This document shows positions 48,086-56,622 of a stretch of 64,000 bases of DNA, piece by piece. Position 1 is the first letter of the stretch. Each line of letters opens with the position of its first letter. The notes beneath the pieces were generated by a model. The model worked only from the letters and a program-made list of their open reading frames with translations. It did no database searches and was not told the origin of the DNA. Source of the stretch: a virus; the IMG/VR virus record IMGVR_UViG_3300028909_000017, positions 1 through 64,000 of that record; one strand, written 5' to 3'. A program made the position numbers and the translations under genes.

Positions 48086-50740
48086 TCCACAAGGAGACTT
48101 CAGAATGAAACGACTCGCCGCACTGCTTTTCCTAATCAGTTCCACGCTTATGTTTGCGCAGACGCAGATTGACCCGACTTATCAGATTAAATGGAATTTT
48201 CTTTCTGGTTCTGGCGCGCCTTCGATCAGTTGCACGCAGAATGGCAACTACACCGTCTACCCCTATGGCGCAGAGTGGGGACAATCTTATCAGGACACGA
48301 CGAATAATGTCGAGTACAAGTGTACGACCTCTGGGTGGGTAAAAAATCTTCCCGCAACTGGTGGCACGATTAACGGTGACATCCAGGTTACAGGTGCCGT
48401 CGTGGCTGGCGCTTCGGGCACTACCGTCTTAGCCGATGGAACACTGTGGAGCACAGGCAAAGCATATCTTCATACATGGCAGGGCAAGACAGGTTTGGTC
48501 GGGTCTGGTGCCGGTGTTGGCGGGGTTATCAGCTTTGGGATGTTAGGGGATTCATGGGTCCAGAATGGTTCTACTCGCTGGCCTCTTGCGGGGATTCTTC
48601 AGGGCACGTTTAACACAGCGGGCATCGGGTATGTGGCGTTCGACACGGCCTCGCGCGATACCGGCATCGCTATGACCACGCTCGGAACGTGGACAGAATG
48701 CGGTACTGGGTCTGCCTGTTATGGTCCGAGTGCGTCTCATGTTACTAGCTCCGATGTGGCGACCCCGGCAAGCAAATCATTTTCAGCTACCGCGCAGACT
48801 ATCGTTATCCACTATTTGCAGCAACCGGGCGGCGGCTCTTTCGGGTATCAAACCGATGGCGGTAGTTTTACGACGGTCAACACGGCCAATGCAACTTTAG
48901 CCTACGGGACGGTGACGATTTCAGGCTTATCTTTGGCGTCTCATACGCTCAATATTGTGATTACCAGCGCGGGCACGGCGGGAGTTATTCTCATGGGGGC
49001 CGATTGCCAGATCAACGCCTACCGGGGTATTCGCGTCCATAACCTTGGACACTCAGGGGCGCAGGTTGCCGATTTCCTTCGCGTTCCGCCGGCGATGTTC
49101 GAGGCTGGATTGACTGCGCTTGGGCTGGACATAATGACGATGACACTCGCCACCAATGACCAAGCTGCAAGCGTCCTTCCGGCCACGTATGGTGCTGGCC
49201 TGGGTACATTGATTACAGAGGCTCGCGCCGCCATTCCAACGCTTGACGTAATGCTGACTCCTTCAGTGGATAACGGGCGTACCACAAATACCTATCCAAT
49301 GAGTCAATACGTATTGGCTGCGCAGACTACGGCGCTAGCAAACAACACGGCATTTGTAAACGCGCTGAAGATCTTCCCGTCTTACGCTCAATCAGCGGCT
49401 TTAGGTCTCCAGAATGGTCTCATTCATTTGAATGCTGGTGGGGGTACTTCATTTGCCCGCGCTGTTGCCGGCGTTTTAATGGACTCCGTAGGAATGGGTG
49501 GACCGGCGCTGTACTACCCAGCAGGAAGCAATTATATGCACTCCCTGTCTAGTCCGTTCACCGGGTATTACATCAATGAGCCAACATCGGGCGCAAGTGG
49601 AAGCGGTGGGACATTTTCATCGCTACTTAACGATGGGGGCGGCAACGGGGGCACCACCACCCTGAAAACTACCTATGCCAATATCCTGATAAACGCAGGA
49701 CAATCCGGCTCATTGCGAAAGATTGATATTACGAGCGCTGGAATCGGTGAGCATATAAACACATCGGGGTTTGCGAAGTTTGATGTGGGGATTGGAGTGG
49801 TTGAACCGACAAGCTCAGGGGGAGGGGGATATACGGGTTTTACAAATGATGGGGGCAGCAACGGGGGCACCACCACTTTGAGCACAGCCTATGCCAATTT
49901 GGTTTTGAATGCCGGTGGTAGCACTAGGACAGTCGCTCTCACTACGAATGGCGTAGGGCTACACCTCGCGTCGGGTGGCAATGCTTCAAGCGACAACCAG
50001 TTTACTGCGCCTGCGTTTTGTTGGACTGGCACAGGTGGTCCATGCGCTACCTATACGCCAACCGGCACCGTATGGGCGCTAAATGCTCCGTCCGCGAATA
50101 TCACAATACAGGCGGGAACAAGTGGGCAGCCGCGCACCTTGAGCCTCTTTGGATCAAACGGCACAGGTATCACGATTTCAAGCACGGGTCTGACCACGAT
50201 GTCTGTACCCGCTGTAACTCCGCTTTCGAGCCCCGCATCTTCGTCGGCGACATGCACGGCGGGTCAGATGTGGGCGGATGCAACCTATTTTTACGTTTGC
50301 ACAGCTACCAGCACGATCAAGCGTGCTGCACTGACAACGTTCTAGGCACCGCTAAACCGGCTACAGTTTCAAAGGAGAAGTATGAAGAAAATCGCCTTGC
50401 TTTTGTTTATTCTCGCAGCGTGCATAGTCGCTCGGGGGCAAGCTATCACGCTGCCCGGTTTCACAACTCGATCTCTCTCGCCGGCTACGTATTGGGTGGC
50501 AACAAACATCAGTGTCGATCCAGCGCATCAATCTATCAGTTACACGACGCAAGGATACGCAAACCAGGCCACCTCTTCTAGGGCGTGTAAAGCAACTGGA
50601 AATGGCAACCACGGCAACCACGGTGGCGGACATCGCAGTAAGTGACATTTACACCTATCTGCCGAAGGTGCCCGCGCCTGCTGCAATAACTAATTTGGGC
50701 GGCCAGCTTCTCGGTCCACCTGTTGCGGGAGTAAATGCAC
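47680..50740. other. GC-rich foreign block within AT-rich phage DNA
   Basis: Codons switch from A/T-ending to G/C-ending at about 47685 (inside the first fibre) and back at about 50740 (inside a broken hydrolase gene). The block contains the esterase fibre. Such sharp borders inside genes point to recent acquisition of host-range genes. Confidence 0.8.
48105..50345 (+). CDS. Fibre/spike with SGNH (GDSL) esterase domain
   Basis: 746 residues. Signal peptide MKRLAALLFLISSTLMFAQ; then a beta module to about 130; then an SGNH hydrolase: GMLGDSW (Ser150), HNLGHSG (Gly, about 313), LATNDQ (Asn, about 349) and LIHLNAGG (His, about 438). Two repeats (NDGGGNGGTTTLKTTYAN and NDGGSNGGTTTLSTAYAN) follow, and the tip ends FYVCTATSTIKRAALTTF. 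Such enzymes remove acetyl groups from surface polysaccharide during adsorption. Entirely inside the GC-rich block. Confidence 0.8.
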   Translation: MKRLAALLFLISSTLMFAQTQIDPTYQIKWNFLSGSGAPSISCTQNGNYTVYPYGAEWGQSYQDTTNNVEYKCTTSGWVKNLPATGGTINGDIQVTGAVVAGASGTTVLADGTLWSTGKAYLHTWQGKTGLVGSGAGVGGVISFGMLGDSWVQNGSTRWPLAGILQGTFNTAGIGYVAFDTASRDTGIAMTTLGTWTECGTGSACYGPSASHVTSSDVATPASKSFSATAQTIVIHYLQQPGGGSFGYQTDGGSFTTVNTANATLAYGTVTISGLSLASHTLNIVITSAGTAGVILMGADCQINAYRGIRVHNLGHSGAQVADFLRVPPAMFEAGLTALGLDIMTMTLATNDQAASVLPATYGAGLGTLITEARAAIPTLDVMLTPSVDNGRTTNTYPMSQYVLAAQTTALANNTAFVNALKIFPSYAQSAALGLQNGLIHLNAGGGTSFARAVAGVLMDSVGMGGPALYYPAGSNYMHSLSSPFTGYYINEPTSGASGSGGTFSSLLNDGGGNGGTTTLKTTYANILINAGQSGSLRKIDITSAGIGEHINTSGFAKFDVGIGVVEPTSSGGGGYTGFTNDGGSNGGTTTLSTAYANLVLNAGGSTRTVALTTNGVGLHLASGGNASSDNQFTAPAFCWTGTGGPCATYTPTGTVWALNAPSANITIQAGTSGQPRTLSLFGSNGTGITISSTGLTTMSVPAVTPLSSPASSSATCTAGQMWADATYFYVCTATSTIKRAALTTF

Positions 50741-50985
50741 TCGGAGATTCTATATGTAATAATACCGGATCGACAGTCAATTCACTTTCGTTTGTATCCC
50801 TTTTCATGAATCAGGTGGGTGGTACACTTAATAATTTATGTGTAAGTGGTCAGTACATTCAAGATGAGCCGATTGACCTTTTCAATTCGGGGATATTTCC
50901 GACAGTCGCAAATAATCCCATTGAATTGGAAGAAGGTGGAAAGAATGATGTCGTTCATATTAAGCAAGTAAAAGAATATTGTTGA
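50382..50985 (+). pseudogene. Truncated and frameshifted SGNH hydrolase fibre
   Basis: It begins with a signal peptide (MKKIALLLFILAACIVARGQ), shifts frame near 50585, and continues VSDIYTYLPKVPAPAAITN, VNALGDSIC (GDS block), NLCVSG and EEGGKNDV (block III). It stops at 50985 before the Asp-His block. The GC-rich block ends inside it at about 50740. It looks like the remnant left by recombination between hydrolase genes. Confidence 0.65.
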
Positions 50986-50993
50986 TAAATAAT

Positions 50994-51001
50994 ATCAATA
51001 A
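50994..51001 (+). promoter_or_regulatory. T4-like late promoter box
   Basis: GATAAATA, followed by AAGAGGAGAAAATAATG of the lipoprotein gene. Confidence 0.45.
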
Positions 51002-51013
51002 GAGGAGAAAATA

Positions 51014-51649
51014 ATGGTTTTAAAAATGAAATATTTTACCAACGAGTGTTTAGCAGGATTACTTATGTGCATTTTAATGTTGTCGGCTTCATTTATGACA
51101 ATTGGATGTACAACTGCTCAAATTACCAATGTCGAAACAATAATTACAACAGATTTACCAACAATTATTTCTGGTGTAACTTCAATTCTATCACTTATTT
51201 CTGCACTATCAGCAACGTCAGGAACTAGTAATTCAACTACTTCACTGTCGGCCATAATTGCAGAAATTCAAGCTAAAGGTTCAAATGTGGAAACAATTCT
51301 CGCTAATTATAAAGCTGGAACCTCAACATGGGCTGACGTGATTGCTGCCGTTGATGCATTATATGTATCATCTTCCGCCACAATTGATTTAAGCGGAATT
51401 AAAAATTCTTCTTCACAAGCTCAGGCTAAAATTTGGCTGGCTGCAATTGACCTTGCAGTTAATACAATATATACCGCAGTTTTAACAACCCAAAACACTT
51501 CAACAGTTAAAACAAAATTAGCAGCACACAAAGATACTCTTCGTATGCAGGTATCTCAATGGACGCCGGAGCAAAAGCAGGAATTTGTTTCACAACTTAA
51601 ACCAGTAACCGGACTTACTACATTTGCACAGTACCAAGCGGCAATGTAA
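51014..51649 (+). CDS. Lipoprotein, unknown function
   Basis: 211 residues with a hydrophobic signal (about 13-31) ending in the lipobox MTIGC, so the Cys at 32 would be lipidated. The mature part is Thr/Ser/Ala/Ile-rich and helical, ending LTTFAQYQAAM. It follows the fibre genes and has a strong AGAGGAG site and its own terminator. Phage lipoproteins can block receptors (superinfection exclusion) or help lysis; neither is shown. Confidence 0.7.
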   Translation: MVLKMKYFTNECLAGLLMCILMLSASFMTIGCTTAQITNVETIITTDLPTIISGVTSILSLISALSATSGTSNSTTSLSAIIAEIQAKGSNVETILANYKAGTSTWADVIAAVDALYVSSSATIDLSGIKNSSSQAQAKIWLAAIDLAVNTIYTAVLTTQNTSTVKTKLAAHKDTLRMQVSQWTPEQKQEFVSQLKPVTGLTTFAQYQAAM

Positions 51650-51678
51650 TTTTTAATAGTTTAAATCCATTAAGCTAT

Positions 51679-51716
51679 TAAAATGGGCTGATATGTTTAA
51701 TCATATCAGCCCATTT
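51679..51716 (+). terminator. Terminator of the lipoprotein gene
   Basis: Long hairpin AAATGGGCTGATATG / CATATCAGCCCATTT. Confidence 0.85.
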
Positions 51717-51794
51717 ATCGTTTCTATTTAATTTTTAAATACATAATTATATATTTTATGTTCGCGGTCAAAATATTTTCTTTTGACATGGAAA

Positions 51795-52032
51795 TTATGG
51801 CCGCTCTTCATCATTATCAATTATCACCGTTACATTATTTTTGCAATGCCATGTTTGCCATCCATACGAGATAATTTCTTTTCCTTCACTATCAACCATT
51901 ATTTCATTTTGACTAAATGAACCAGCCATTTTAACACAGTTATGCTCTGGATTACGAACATATTTTGCTTTCGATGAAATACATCCAGATATAAATAATA
52001 TCATAAGCATGATAAGTTGTATTTTTTTATCA
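51795..52032 (-). pseudogene. Small lipoprotein, start out of frame by one A
   Basis: The frame open from 52010 gives MLMILFISGC, a lipobox with a very short signal. If one A is removed from the A6 run at 52022-52027, the ATG at 52032 gives MIKIQLIMLMILFISGC, a normal lipoprotein signal. The mature part (MAGSFSQNEIMVDSEGKE then SYGWQTWHCKNN) is unknown. Confidence 0.55.
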
Positions 52033-52035
52033 TTT

Positions 52036-52391
52036 TCTACCTTTTATTAATTCCTTTTTCTTTTTTGACTAAAATAGATGTAAGAATATTTAGAATATGT
52101 TTTACCGTGGGCTCATCTGATTTGTTCGATAGATTGTCGACATCGTCAGTAGATGAAATTATATATGTAATATCCATTTCCAATTGTTGAATTTCGGCTA
52201 ACCGTTCTTTTGTGAATCCGGCGTCCGCTTCCTACGCATCTTCCAGAGTTTTATGTCCATAATGACCTTCCATAAACCCCTGAATAGTAATATGATACCC
52301 ATGATCTCGTTCTCCCCCAAAACGGAGAATTATAAGTCCAAGTTTCTCTTACAAATTTTTCAGCCGAAGACATTGTATTGAATTTTTCCAT
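52036..52391 (-). pseudogene. Broken small gene, unknown
   Basis: MEKFNTMSSAEKFVRETW is followed, after one extra G in the G5 run near 52318, by GERDHGYHITIQGFMEGHYG, then an in-frame TAG at LEDA-stop-EADAGF and a helical end (EIQQLEMDITYIISST). Two lesions suggest a real pseudogene. No family recognised. Confidence 0.55.
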
Positions 52392-52394
52392 TAA

Positions 52395-52676
52395 TTATTC
52401 TTTCGAAATCTCTGAAATTACATAATTCTTGTAAACATCAACAACTTTACTTGGAATATTATATGCCGAAAGTGGATGATTTCGATTGCTGTCAACAACT
52501 ACACACCAATTACCATCGTGGCACCACGATTTAACTCTTTCCTCGGGAGATAAATTCTTGGAATTTCTTGCGGATATTATATTATTAAATAACATCCGAG
52601 CTACTTTTGGAATTGTTGGAGTTAATTCTATATATTTCCATTCTTCATCTGATAATTCATTAATTGGATATTGCAA
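52395..52676 (-). CDS. Unknown 93-aa protein
   Basis: Starts MQYPINELSDEEWKYIE, helical; CHDGNWCVVVDSNRNHP in the middle. It follows the 45-residue gene with a 3-nt gap. No family recognised. Confidence 0.55.
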   Translation of the reverse strand: MQYPINELSDEEWKYIELTPTIPKVARMLFNNIISARNSKNLSPEERVKSWCHDGNWCVVVDSNRNHPLSAYNIPSKVVDVYKNYVISEISKE

Positions 52677-52679
52677 ATA

Positions 52680-52817
52680 TTAAGCGGCCTTTTTGATCCC
52701 ATCTTTCCATGCTATTCGAATTTCATCTGGAGTATCTTCCCACCGTGAGTTACTGATGCAGTACGCCACTTCCGCCCCCAGTTTTAGTTGATTTTCTGTT
52801 AATGTTTTGTTTTGCAT
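52680..52817 (-). CDS. Small helical protein
   Basis: 45 residues: MQNKTLTENQLKLGAEVAYC then WEDTPDEIRIAWKDGIKKAA. The TPxxIRxAWxxGIKKA end is a pattern of small phage proteins. Too short for many gene finders but well placed in the operon. Confidence 0.5.
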   Translation of the reverse strand: MQNKTLTENQLKLGAEVAYCISNSRWEDTPDEIRIAWKDGIKKAA

Positions 52818-52840
52818 TATATCGTTTTCCTTAAAATTAT

Positions 52841-53014
52841 TTAAGATTGGAATAGCCCTTTTCCAGCAAGATAATTATTCAAAAATTTTATTGATTCATT
52901 GATTCCCGCATTAAAACCTTGATTATATTCGTCTTTGGGACGTAGTGTCCGAATGGCTCCGATTTCTGTTTTAATTCCTTCTAAAACAGTTTTGGTTTCT
53001 TCATTGATTTCCAT
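52841..53014 (-). CDS. Small helical protein
   Basis: 57 residues: MEINEETKTVLEGIKTEIGA then NQGFNAGINESIKFLNNYLA. It lies directly after the RNA ligase stop (2 nt), with GAGAGGATTAAT before it. Confidence 0.55.
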   Translation of the reverse strand: MEINEETKTVLEGIKTEIGAIRTLRPKDEYNQGFNAGINESIKFLNNYLAGKGLFQS

Positions 53015-53016
53015 TA

Positions 53017-54108
53017 TTAATCCTCTCGAAATGTTTCAGTTGATTTGGGTTCAATTAATTTCCAGATGGTATTAGATACATCTTTCCCATCTAACAAACC
53101 AAATAAAATTGCTGAATAATATTTGTGATCTGATTGCAAGAAATATCTAGCAATGTCCTTACGTGTAGAGAATACTGGCATACGATCAAAAATTCGTTGT
53201 GCATCCGTTAGAATTGTGTAGTAATCACCATCTAATTGAGAATTCCATTTTCGTAGCCAGGTTATAAATCCTGACGGCATTTTAGGATCGGTTAGCCAAG
53301 ATGAAATTTCATCATCCTTGCTCTCTTTTTTCAATTCCCAAATGCTACGGGGATTTAATCCAGTTAAAATTCTATGGAGCTCGCAATAATTTTCGAATTT
53401 TAACTTTACTTTAAGACCATTGTCGAAAGTTGCGACATACCCTTCTTGGTTGGGAATATTTTCACTCATGCAGGTATTCAATAATTTTTTATGATCTTGC
53501 ACAAGTTTAAGATTCATTGCTTGACAATAGGATTTTAAATCTGAACGAGATAATTCTTTACCGGTTGAATTATTAATTGCCCCGATAACAATTAGTCCCT
53601 CAAAATCATATTCAACAACAATACGATTTTCGGGATAAATTATTTCGGTTAAAAGAGTATATTCTTTTAATAAATCAAGTCGGGGATAATTTTTTTGTAA
53701 CCAATTAGTTGCCCACAATGATTGATCGCTCGCAAATGATCCACGTGTTGCAACATAATTTTGATCTTCCCATTTATATAAAATTCCCAGAGAACCATCC
53801 ATTTTTGTCGTAATCGAAGAAATATTAGTGGGTAGATTTTTTTCTAAAGTTTCAGGATGCCGATCATCATTAATGTTCCAAAATTTTGGAAACGGCCTAG
53901 CGATAATTTCCATTGTTTCAGTATTAAAAATTAACCCTCGGCAGATGTTCATTTCCTGACCCCAAACCAAATCTTTATCATATTGAGCGGTTGGGGTATA
54001 ATTTAAAATTGCGAGAGGGAATGAAGAATGAAATTTCCTCGAAATTTGGCGAGAATTTATCAATGATTCAAGTATATCGATATCTAAGATTTCATTTAAT
54101 TTCGTCAT
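53017..54108 (-). CDS. rnlA: RNA ligase 1 (T4 Rnl1 family)
   Basis: 363 residues. Nucleotidyltransferase motif I TKMDGSLG with Lys102, RGLIFN upstream, motif III-like LLTEIIYPENRIVV, motif IV EGYVATF and motif V LKVKLKF. The helical C-terminal domain is typical of T4 Rnl1. It seals 3'-OH and 5'-phosphate RNA ends after Pnkp (56623) has healed them, restoring tRNAs cut by host anticodon nucleases. Its start overlaps the stop of a 30-residue peptide gene. Confidence 0.9.
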   Translation of the reverse strand: MTKLNEILDIDILESLINSRQISRKFHSSFPLAILNYTPTAQYDKDLVWGQEMNICRGLIFNTETMEIIARPFPKFWNINDDRHPETLEKNLPTNISSITTKMDGSLGILYKWEDQNYVATRGSFASDQSLWATNWLQKNYPRLDLLKEYTLLTEIIYPENRIVVEYDFEGLIVIGAINNSTGKELSRSDLKSYCQAMNLKLVQDHKKLLNTCMSENIPNQEGYVATFDNGLKVKLKFENYCELHRILTGLNPRSIWELKKESKDDEISSWLTDPKMPSGFITWLRKWNSQLDGDYYTILTDAQRIFDRMPVFSTRKDIARYFLQSDHKYYSAILFGLLDGKDVSNTIWKLIEPKSTETFRED

Positions 54109-54184
54109 ACATATCTTCCTTTTTACATCCGTCTATCATGATTATACAAATTAATCCCATCATTATATTTGCTAATGTTGTCAT
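54092..54184 (-). CDS. 30-aa membrane peptide upstream of RNA ligase
   Basis: MTTLANIMMGLICIIMIDGC then KKEDMYDEIK. A strong GGGAGG site and a consensus promoter 20 nt upstream support expression. The IDGC could be a lipobox. Its stop overlaps the ligase ATG, so it may couple translation. Confidence 0.5.
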   Translation of the reverse strand: MTTLANIMMGLICIIMIDGCKKEDMYDEIK

Positions 54185-54203
54185 TATATTCCTCCCAACG
54201 ATT

Positions 54204-54232
54204 ATTATATGATACGAAACAGTTAATGTCAA
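54204..54232 (-). promoter_or_regulatory. Sigma-70-type promoter of the peptide/RNA ligase unit
   Basis: TTGACA (54227-54232), 17 nt, TATAAT (54204-54209). Confidence 0.75.
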
Positions 54233-54234
54233 AT

Positions 54235-54585
54235 TCATTCTTCTAATTTTTTTATTAATTCTTTGCTTTGTTCGATTTTGAAAAGTTCTACTGCCTTTAA
54301 CCCCCAATTCGGATCTTCCAACCATTCAATCGGCAATTTAAATTCATATCCACGCAAATAATTAATAATTATATAACTACTGTAAAATTTAATATCTATA
54401 ACGCCTATAACATCCGAGCCTTTTAAACGACTCCATATGTAACCTAAAGTTTTAAATCGAAGTTCTTGCCACTCCATATAAATTTGTGAAGCCCGATCTT
54501 CTATTGATTTCTTTCTTAGAAGAAAAGATCGATATGAACCTATAGTTGTTAGCTTATTCTGATAATTTTTCGATGAGAGCATCAT
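54235..54585 (-). CDS. Small orphan paralogue, family C (copy C1)
   Basis: 116 residues. The three tandem family C proteins share (I/L)Y(x)EWQ, a variable strand region, then (E/K)(L/I)PIEWLxDPNW and a helical end. Here: IYMEWQELRFKTLGYIWSRL, KLPIEWLEDPNWGLKAVELF, ending LIKKLEE. Overlaps C2 by 32 nt. Function unknown. Confidence 0.65.
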   Translation of the reverse strand: MMLSSKNYQNKLTTIGSYRSFLLRKKSIEDRASQIYMEWQELRFKTLGYIWSRLKGSDVIGVIDIKFYSSYIIINYLRGYEFKLPIEWLEDPNWGLKAVELFKIEQSKELIKKLEE

Positions 54586-54880
54586 TTTGAATTTCCACTA
54601 GATAATTTTTTAGATTTAATTCCCAATTATTATCATTCAACCATTCAATAGGAATTGGAATTTCGTATGGAGTATTTCTATTAATCCAAACGTAACTTCC
54701 TATAATTATTGATGTTTTTACAGGCGTTATTTCATATGTAATTTCCTGCGCCCAACAAATTTTTCGAATTATTTCAAGATATATTTGCTGCCAACGAATA
54801 TATAATTGCTCGGCTTTACGCAAATCACGTTTATTTTTACGCCAAATACGTACATTAGAAATTAAGGTATCTAATATCAT
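54554..54880 (-). CDS. Small orphan paralogue, family C (copy C2)
   Basis: 108 residues from the ATG at 54880 (MILDTLISNVRIWRKNKRD), just after the C3 stop. LYIRWQQIYLEIIRKI, IPIEWLNDNNWELNLKNYL, ending LIEKLSE. Confidence 0.65.
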   Translation of the reverse strand: MILDTLISNVRIWRKNKRDLRKAEQLYIRWQQIYLEIIRKICWAQEITYEITPVKTSIIIGSYVWINRNTPYEIPIPIEWLNDNNWELNLKNYLVEIQNDALIEKLSE

Positions 54881-54884
54881 TCTG

Positions 54885-55199
54885 CTAGTTTTTAACAAAT
54901 AATCGTTTTCTTTCACGCTCAAATCGTTTACGAAGCCAATCTTTCCAATTTGGATCACTTAAACAATGTTGCGGTATTTTAAGGGCTCCTTCTTTTCGGG
55001 CGTTAATGTAAACTTCTTTTTCATTATAGGTTATTGTGCGAATTGGAAAAATTGTTTTTTGGCTGTAATATCCTTTTCCTAAACCATGACCAACTTCTTC
55101 AAAACTGATTTTTTGCCAATCATTATAAATGATTTTTGAAATTTCTTTAATAATTTTATCATTTACAACTGTTTCTTGATAAGTTTTATCAGATATCAT
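54885..55199 (-). CDS. Small orphan paralogue, family C (copy C3)
   Basis: 104 residues: IIYNDWQKISFEEVGHGLGK, ALKIPQHCLSDPNWKDWLRK, with a basic end (RFERERKRLFVKN). The ATG overlaps the stop of the Rnl5-like ligase (TAATG). Confidence 0.65.
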   Translation of the reverse strand: MISDKTYQETVVNDKIIKEISKIIYNDWQKISFEEVGHGLGKGYYSQKTIFPIRTITYNEKEVYINARKEGALKIPQHCLSDPNWKDWLRKRFERERKRLFVKN

Positions 55200-56311
55200 T
55201 AAGATAAATCCTCTTCGGATGATTTATATTTCTGATTAAGCCATTTTAAATATAGCGGAAATCCACGTTTAGCAACTCTGGGAATTTCTGGAGCAATAAC
55301 AATTCCTTCTTTAATATGTAACTGCTTTCCAGATACTGTTTCCATACCGCCACTTAATTTTTCAAATACAGCGGGATCGAACGGTCCTCGATATAAAATA
55401 GGTACCCAATGTTGATTAATAAAATCATGCCCAAAATATTTTTCAACTTCATCAACCGAAAGTTCTCGACCATCAATTCTTAGTCGAAATAATTTAATAG
55501 TTGGAGATGTTTTCCCATAAGAAAAATTCTTTTGACACGGAATAACTTCCCCAATTAATTGTACATCGTGTTTGAATAAATAAAAATTCTCGGATTCAAC
55601 CCATTGGCATTGTATAAAATCAATTAATTTAGAATTTTCAAGTGCCTGCCAATATAAATTCTTTTCAGACCTTTCGATAATTTGATCTCTTGAATTAAAT
55701 CCTTTGCTTGAAACACCAATTTCCCCAGTTTTAGAAAAATAGGCATTTATTTGACTTCCATTAATTTTTTCCGAAACTATAACTTGCTCTTGTTTTCCAG
55801 TTGTGAATTCATCGGAAAACAGGCGGAATTGCTCGACATCGTGATGTGCTGCGGATGGTTCGAACTTAATTGAATCAAGGGAATTAATACTTCCTGCCAT
55901 ATTATAAGGAATTTGCGGTTCATATTTGTAAATATTAAGTTTTTCTGATAAGTCAATATTTAGAGGAATGTCATTAACCGAATCCCATTCAGGAACATTT
56001 TTCAGTACCCAATCAATAGGAATAGTAATTCCCTCGGAAAGTTCACCACGTAATCGAACCGATTTAACTCGATTTTTATCCGAACCAGAAAGATAACTAA
56101 TGCCTGTTTGGGAATTTACATATTCACTCTTAAGCGAATCCGGAAGAATAGCTCGTTCGGGAGCAAAGACAACTACATCCCCATTTTCATACTGTCCTTT
56201 TCCGACAACAAGTTGATGCATTCCAATTCGTCCAATTTGCATACGATCTGCATTCGGATGATCTAATAATTCAATTTTTGATCCAATAATTTCCCAAATA
56301 GCCATTTTCAT
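55199..56311 (-). CDS. RNA ligase with N-terminal OB domain (DRB0094/Rnl5-like)
   Basis: 370 residues. N-terminal region (LLDHPNADRMQIGRIG, VVGKGQYENGDVVVFAPE) is a tRNA-binding-type OB-fold. The ligase core has motif I SEKINGSQ (Lys182), motif IV KEGIVI and motif V LYLKWLNQKYK. This arrangement fits the Deinococcus-type RNA ligase, which joins a 3'-OH to a 5'-phosphate in nicked duplexes. It gives the phage two different RNA ligases plus Pnkp. The start may be the ATG at 56305. Confidence 0.85.
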   Translation of the reverse strand: MKMAIWEIIGSKIELLDHPNADRMQIGRIGMHQLVVGKGQYENGDVVVFAPERAILPDSLKSEYVNSQTGISYLSGSDKNRVKSVRLRGELSEGITIPIDWVLKNVPEWDSVNDIPLNIDLSEKLNIYKYEPQIPYNMAGSINSLDSIKFEPSAAHHDVEQFRLFSDEFTTGKQEQVIVSEKINGSQINAYFSKTGEIGVSSKGFNSRDQIIERSEKNLYWQALENSKLIDFIQCQWVESENFYLFKHDVQLIGEVIPCQKNFSYGKTSPTIKLFRLRIDGRELSVDEVEKYFGHDFINQHWVPILYRGPFDPAVFEKLSGGMETVSGKQLHIKEGIVIAPEIPRVAKRGFPLYLKWLNQKYKSSEEDLS

Positions 56312-56339
56312 TTACTCCATACTTAAATTTTAACATGCT

Positions 56340-56612
56340 TTATTTTTGATGAGGCAAAGTTGTATTGACTTTATTTAAGAACTCCAATGCGTCATTTTTA
56401 TCATTTGTGCAGTATGCATCTCCATCGAAATGCCAGGTCCAATGTGATTCAACACAAATTCGAGTTTTTCCGAAATCACCATATGTTTTAAGATAGTAGT
56501 AATCGATATTTTTTGGCTCAAAAAATATTGTTACTATAAAAATTAATGCAATGGCAATTAACAAAAAATAGAATAATTTTTCAGTATCACTCCATTTCCA
56601 ATTTTTAAACAT
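56340..56612 (-). CDS. Single-pass membrane protein, unknown
   Basis: 90 residues with one helix (about 13-31, FYFLLIAIALIFIVTIFF) and a 55-residue polar domain outside it containing two Cys and WTWHFDGDAYC. It sits between two RNA-repair genes. TATCTCC-type ribosome site present. Confidence 0.6.
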   Translation of the reverse strand: MFKNWKWSDTEKLFYFLLIAIALIFIVTIFFEPKNIDYYYLKTYGDFGKTRICVESHWTWHFDGDAYCTNDKNDALEFLNKVNTTLPHQK

Positions 56613-56622
56613 TTATATCTCC

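Noticed and set aside
47594-50648. Several long minus-strand and alternative-frame open frames in the GC-rich block
   Set aside because: GC-rich DNA has few stop codons; these lack ribosome sites and oppose well-supported genes.
14134-52391. Stop-codon reassignment (in-frame TAA, TAG and TGA in a few genes)
   Set aside because: All three stops end intact core genes, and the affected genes also carry other lesions.
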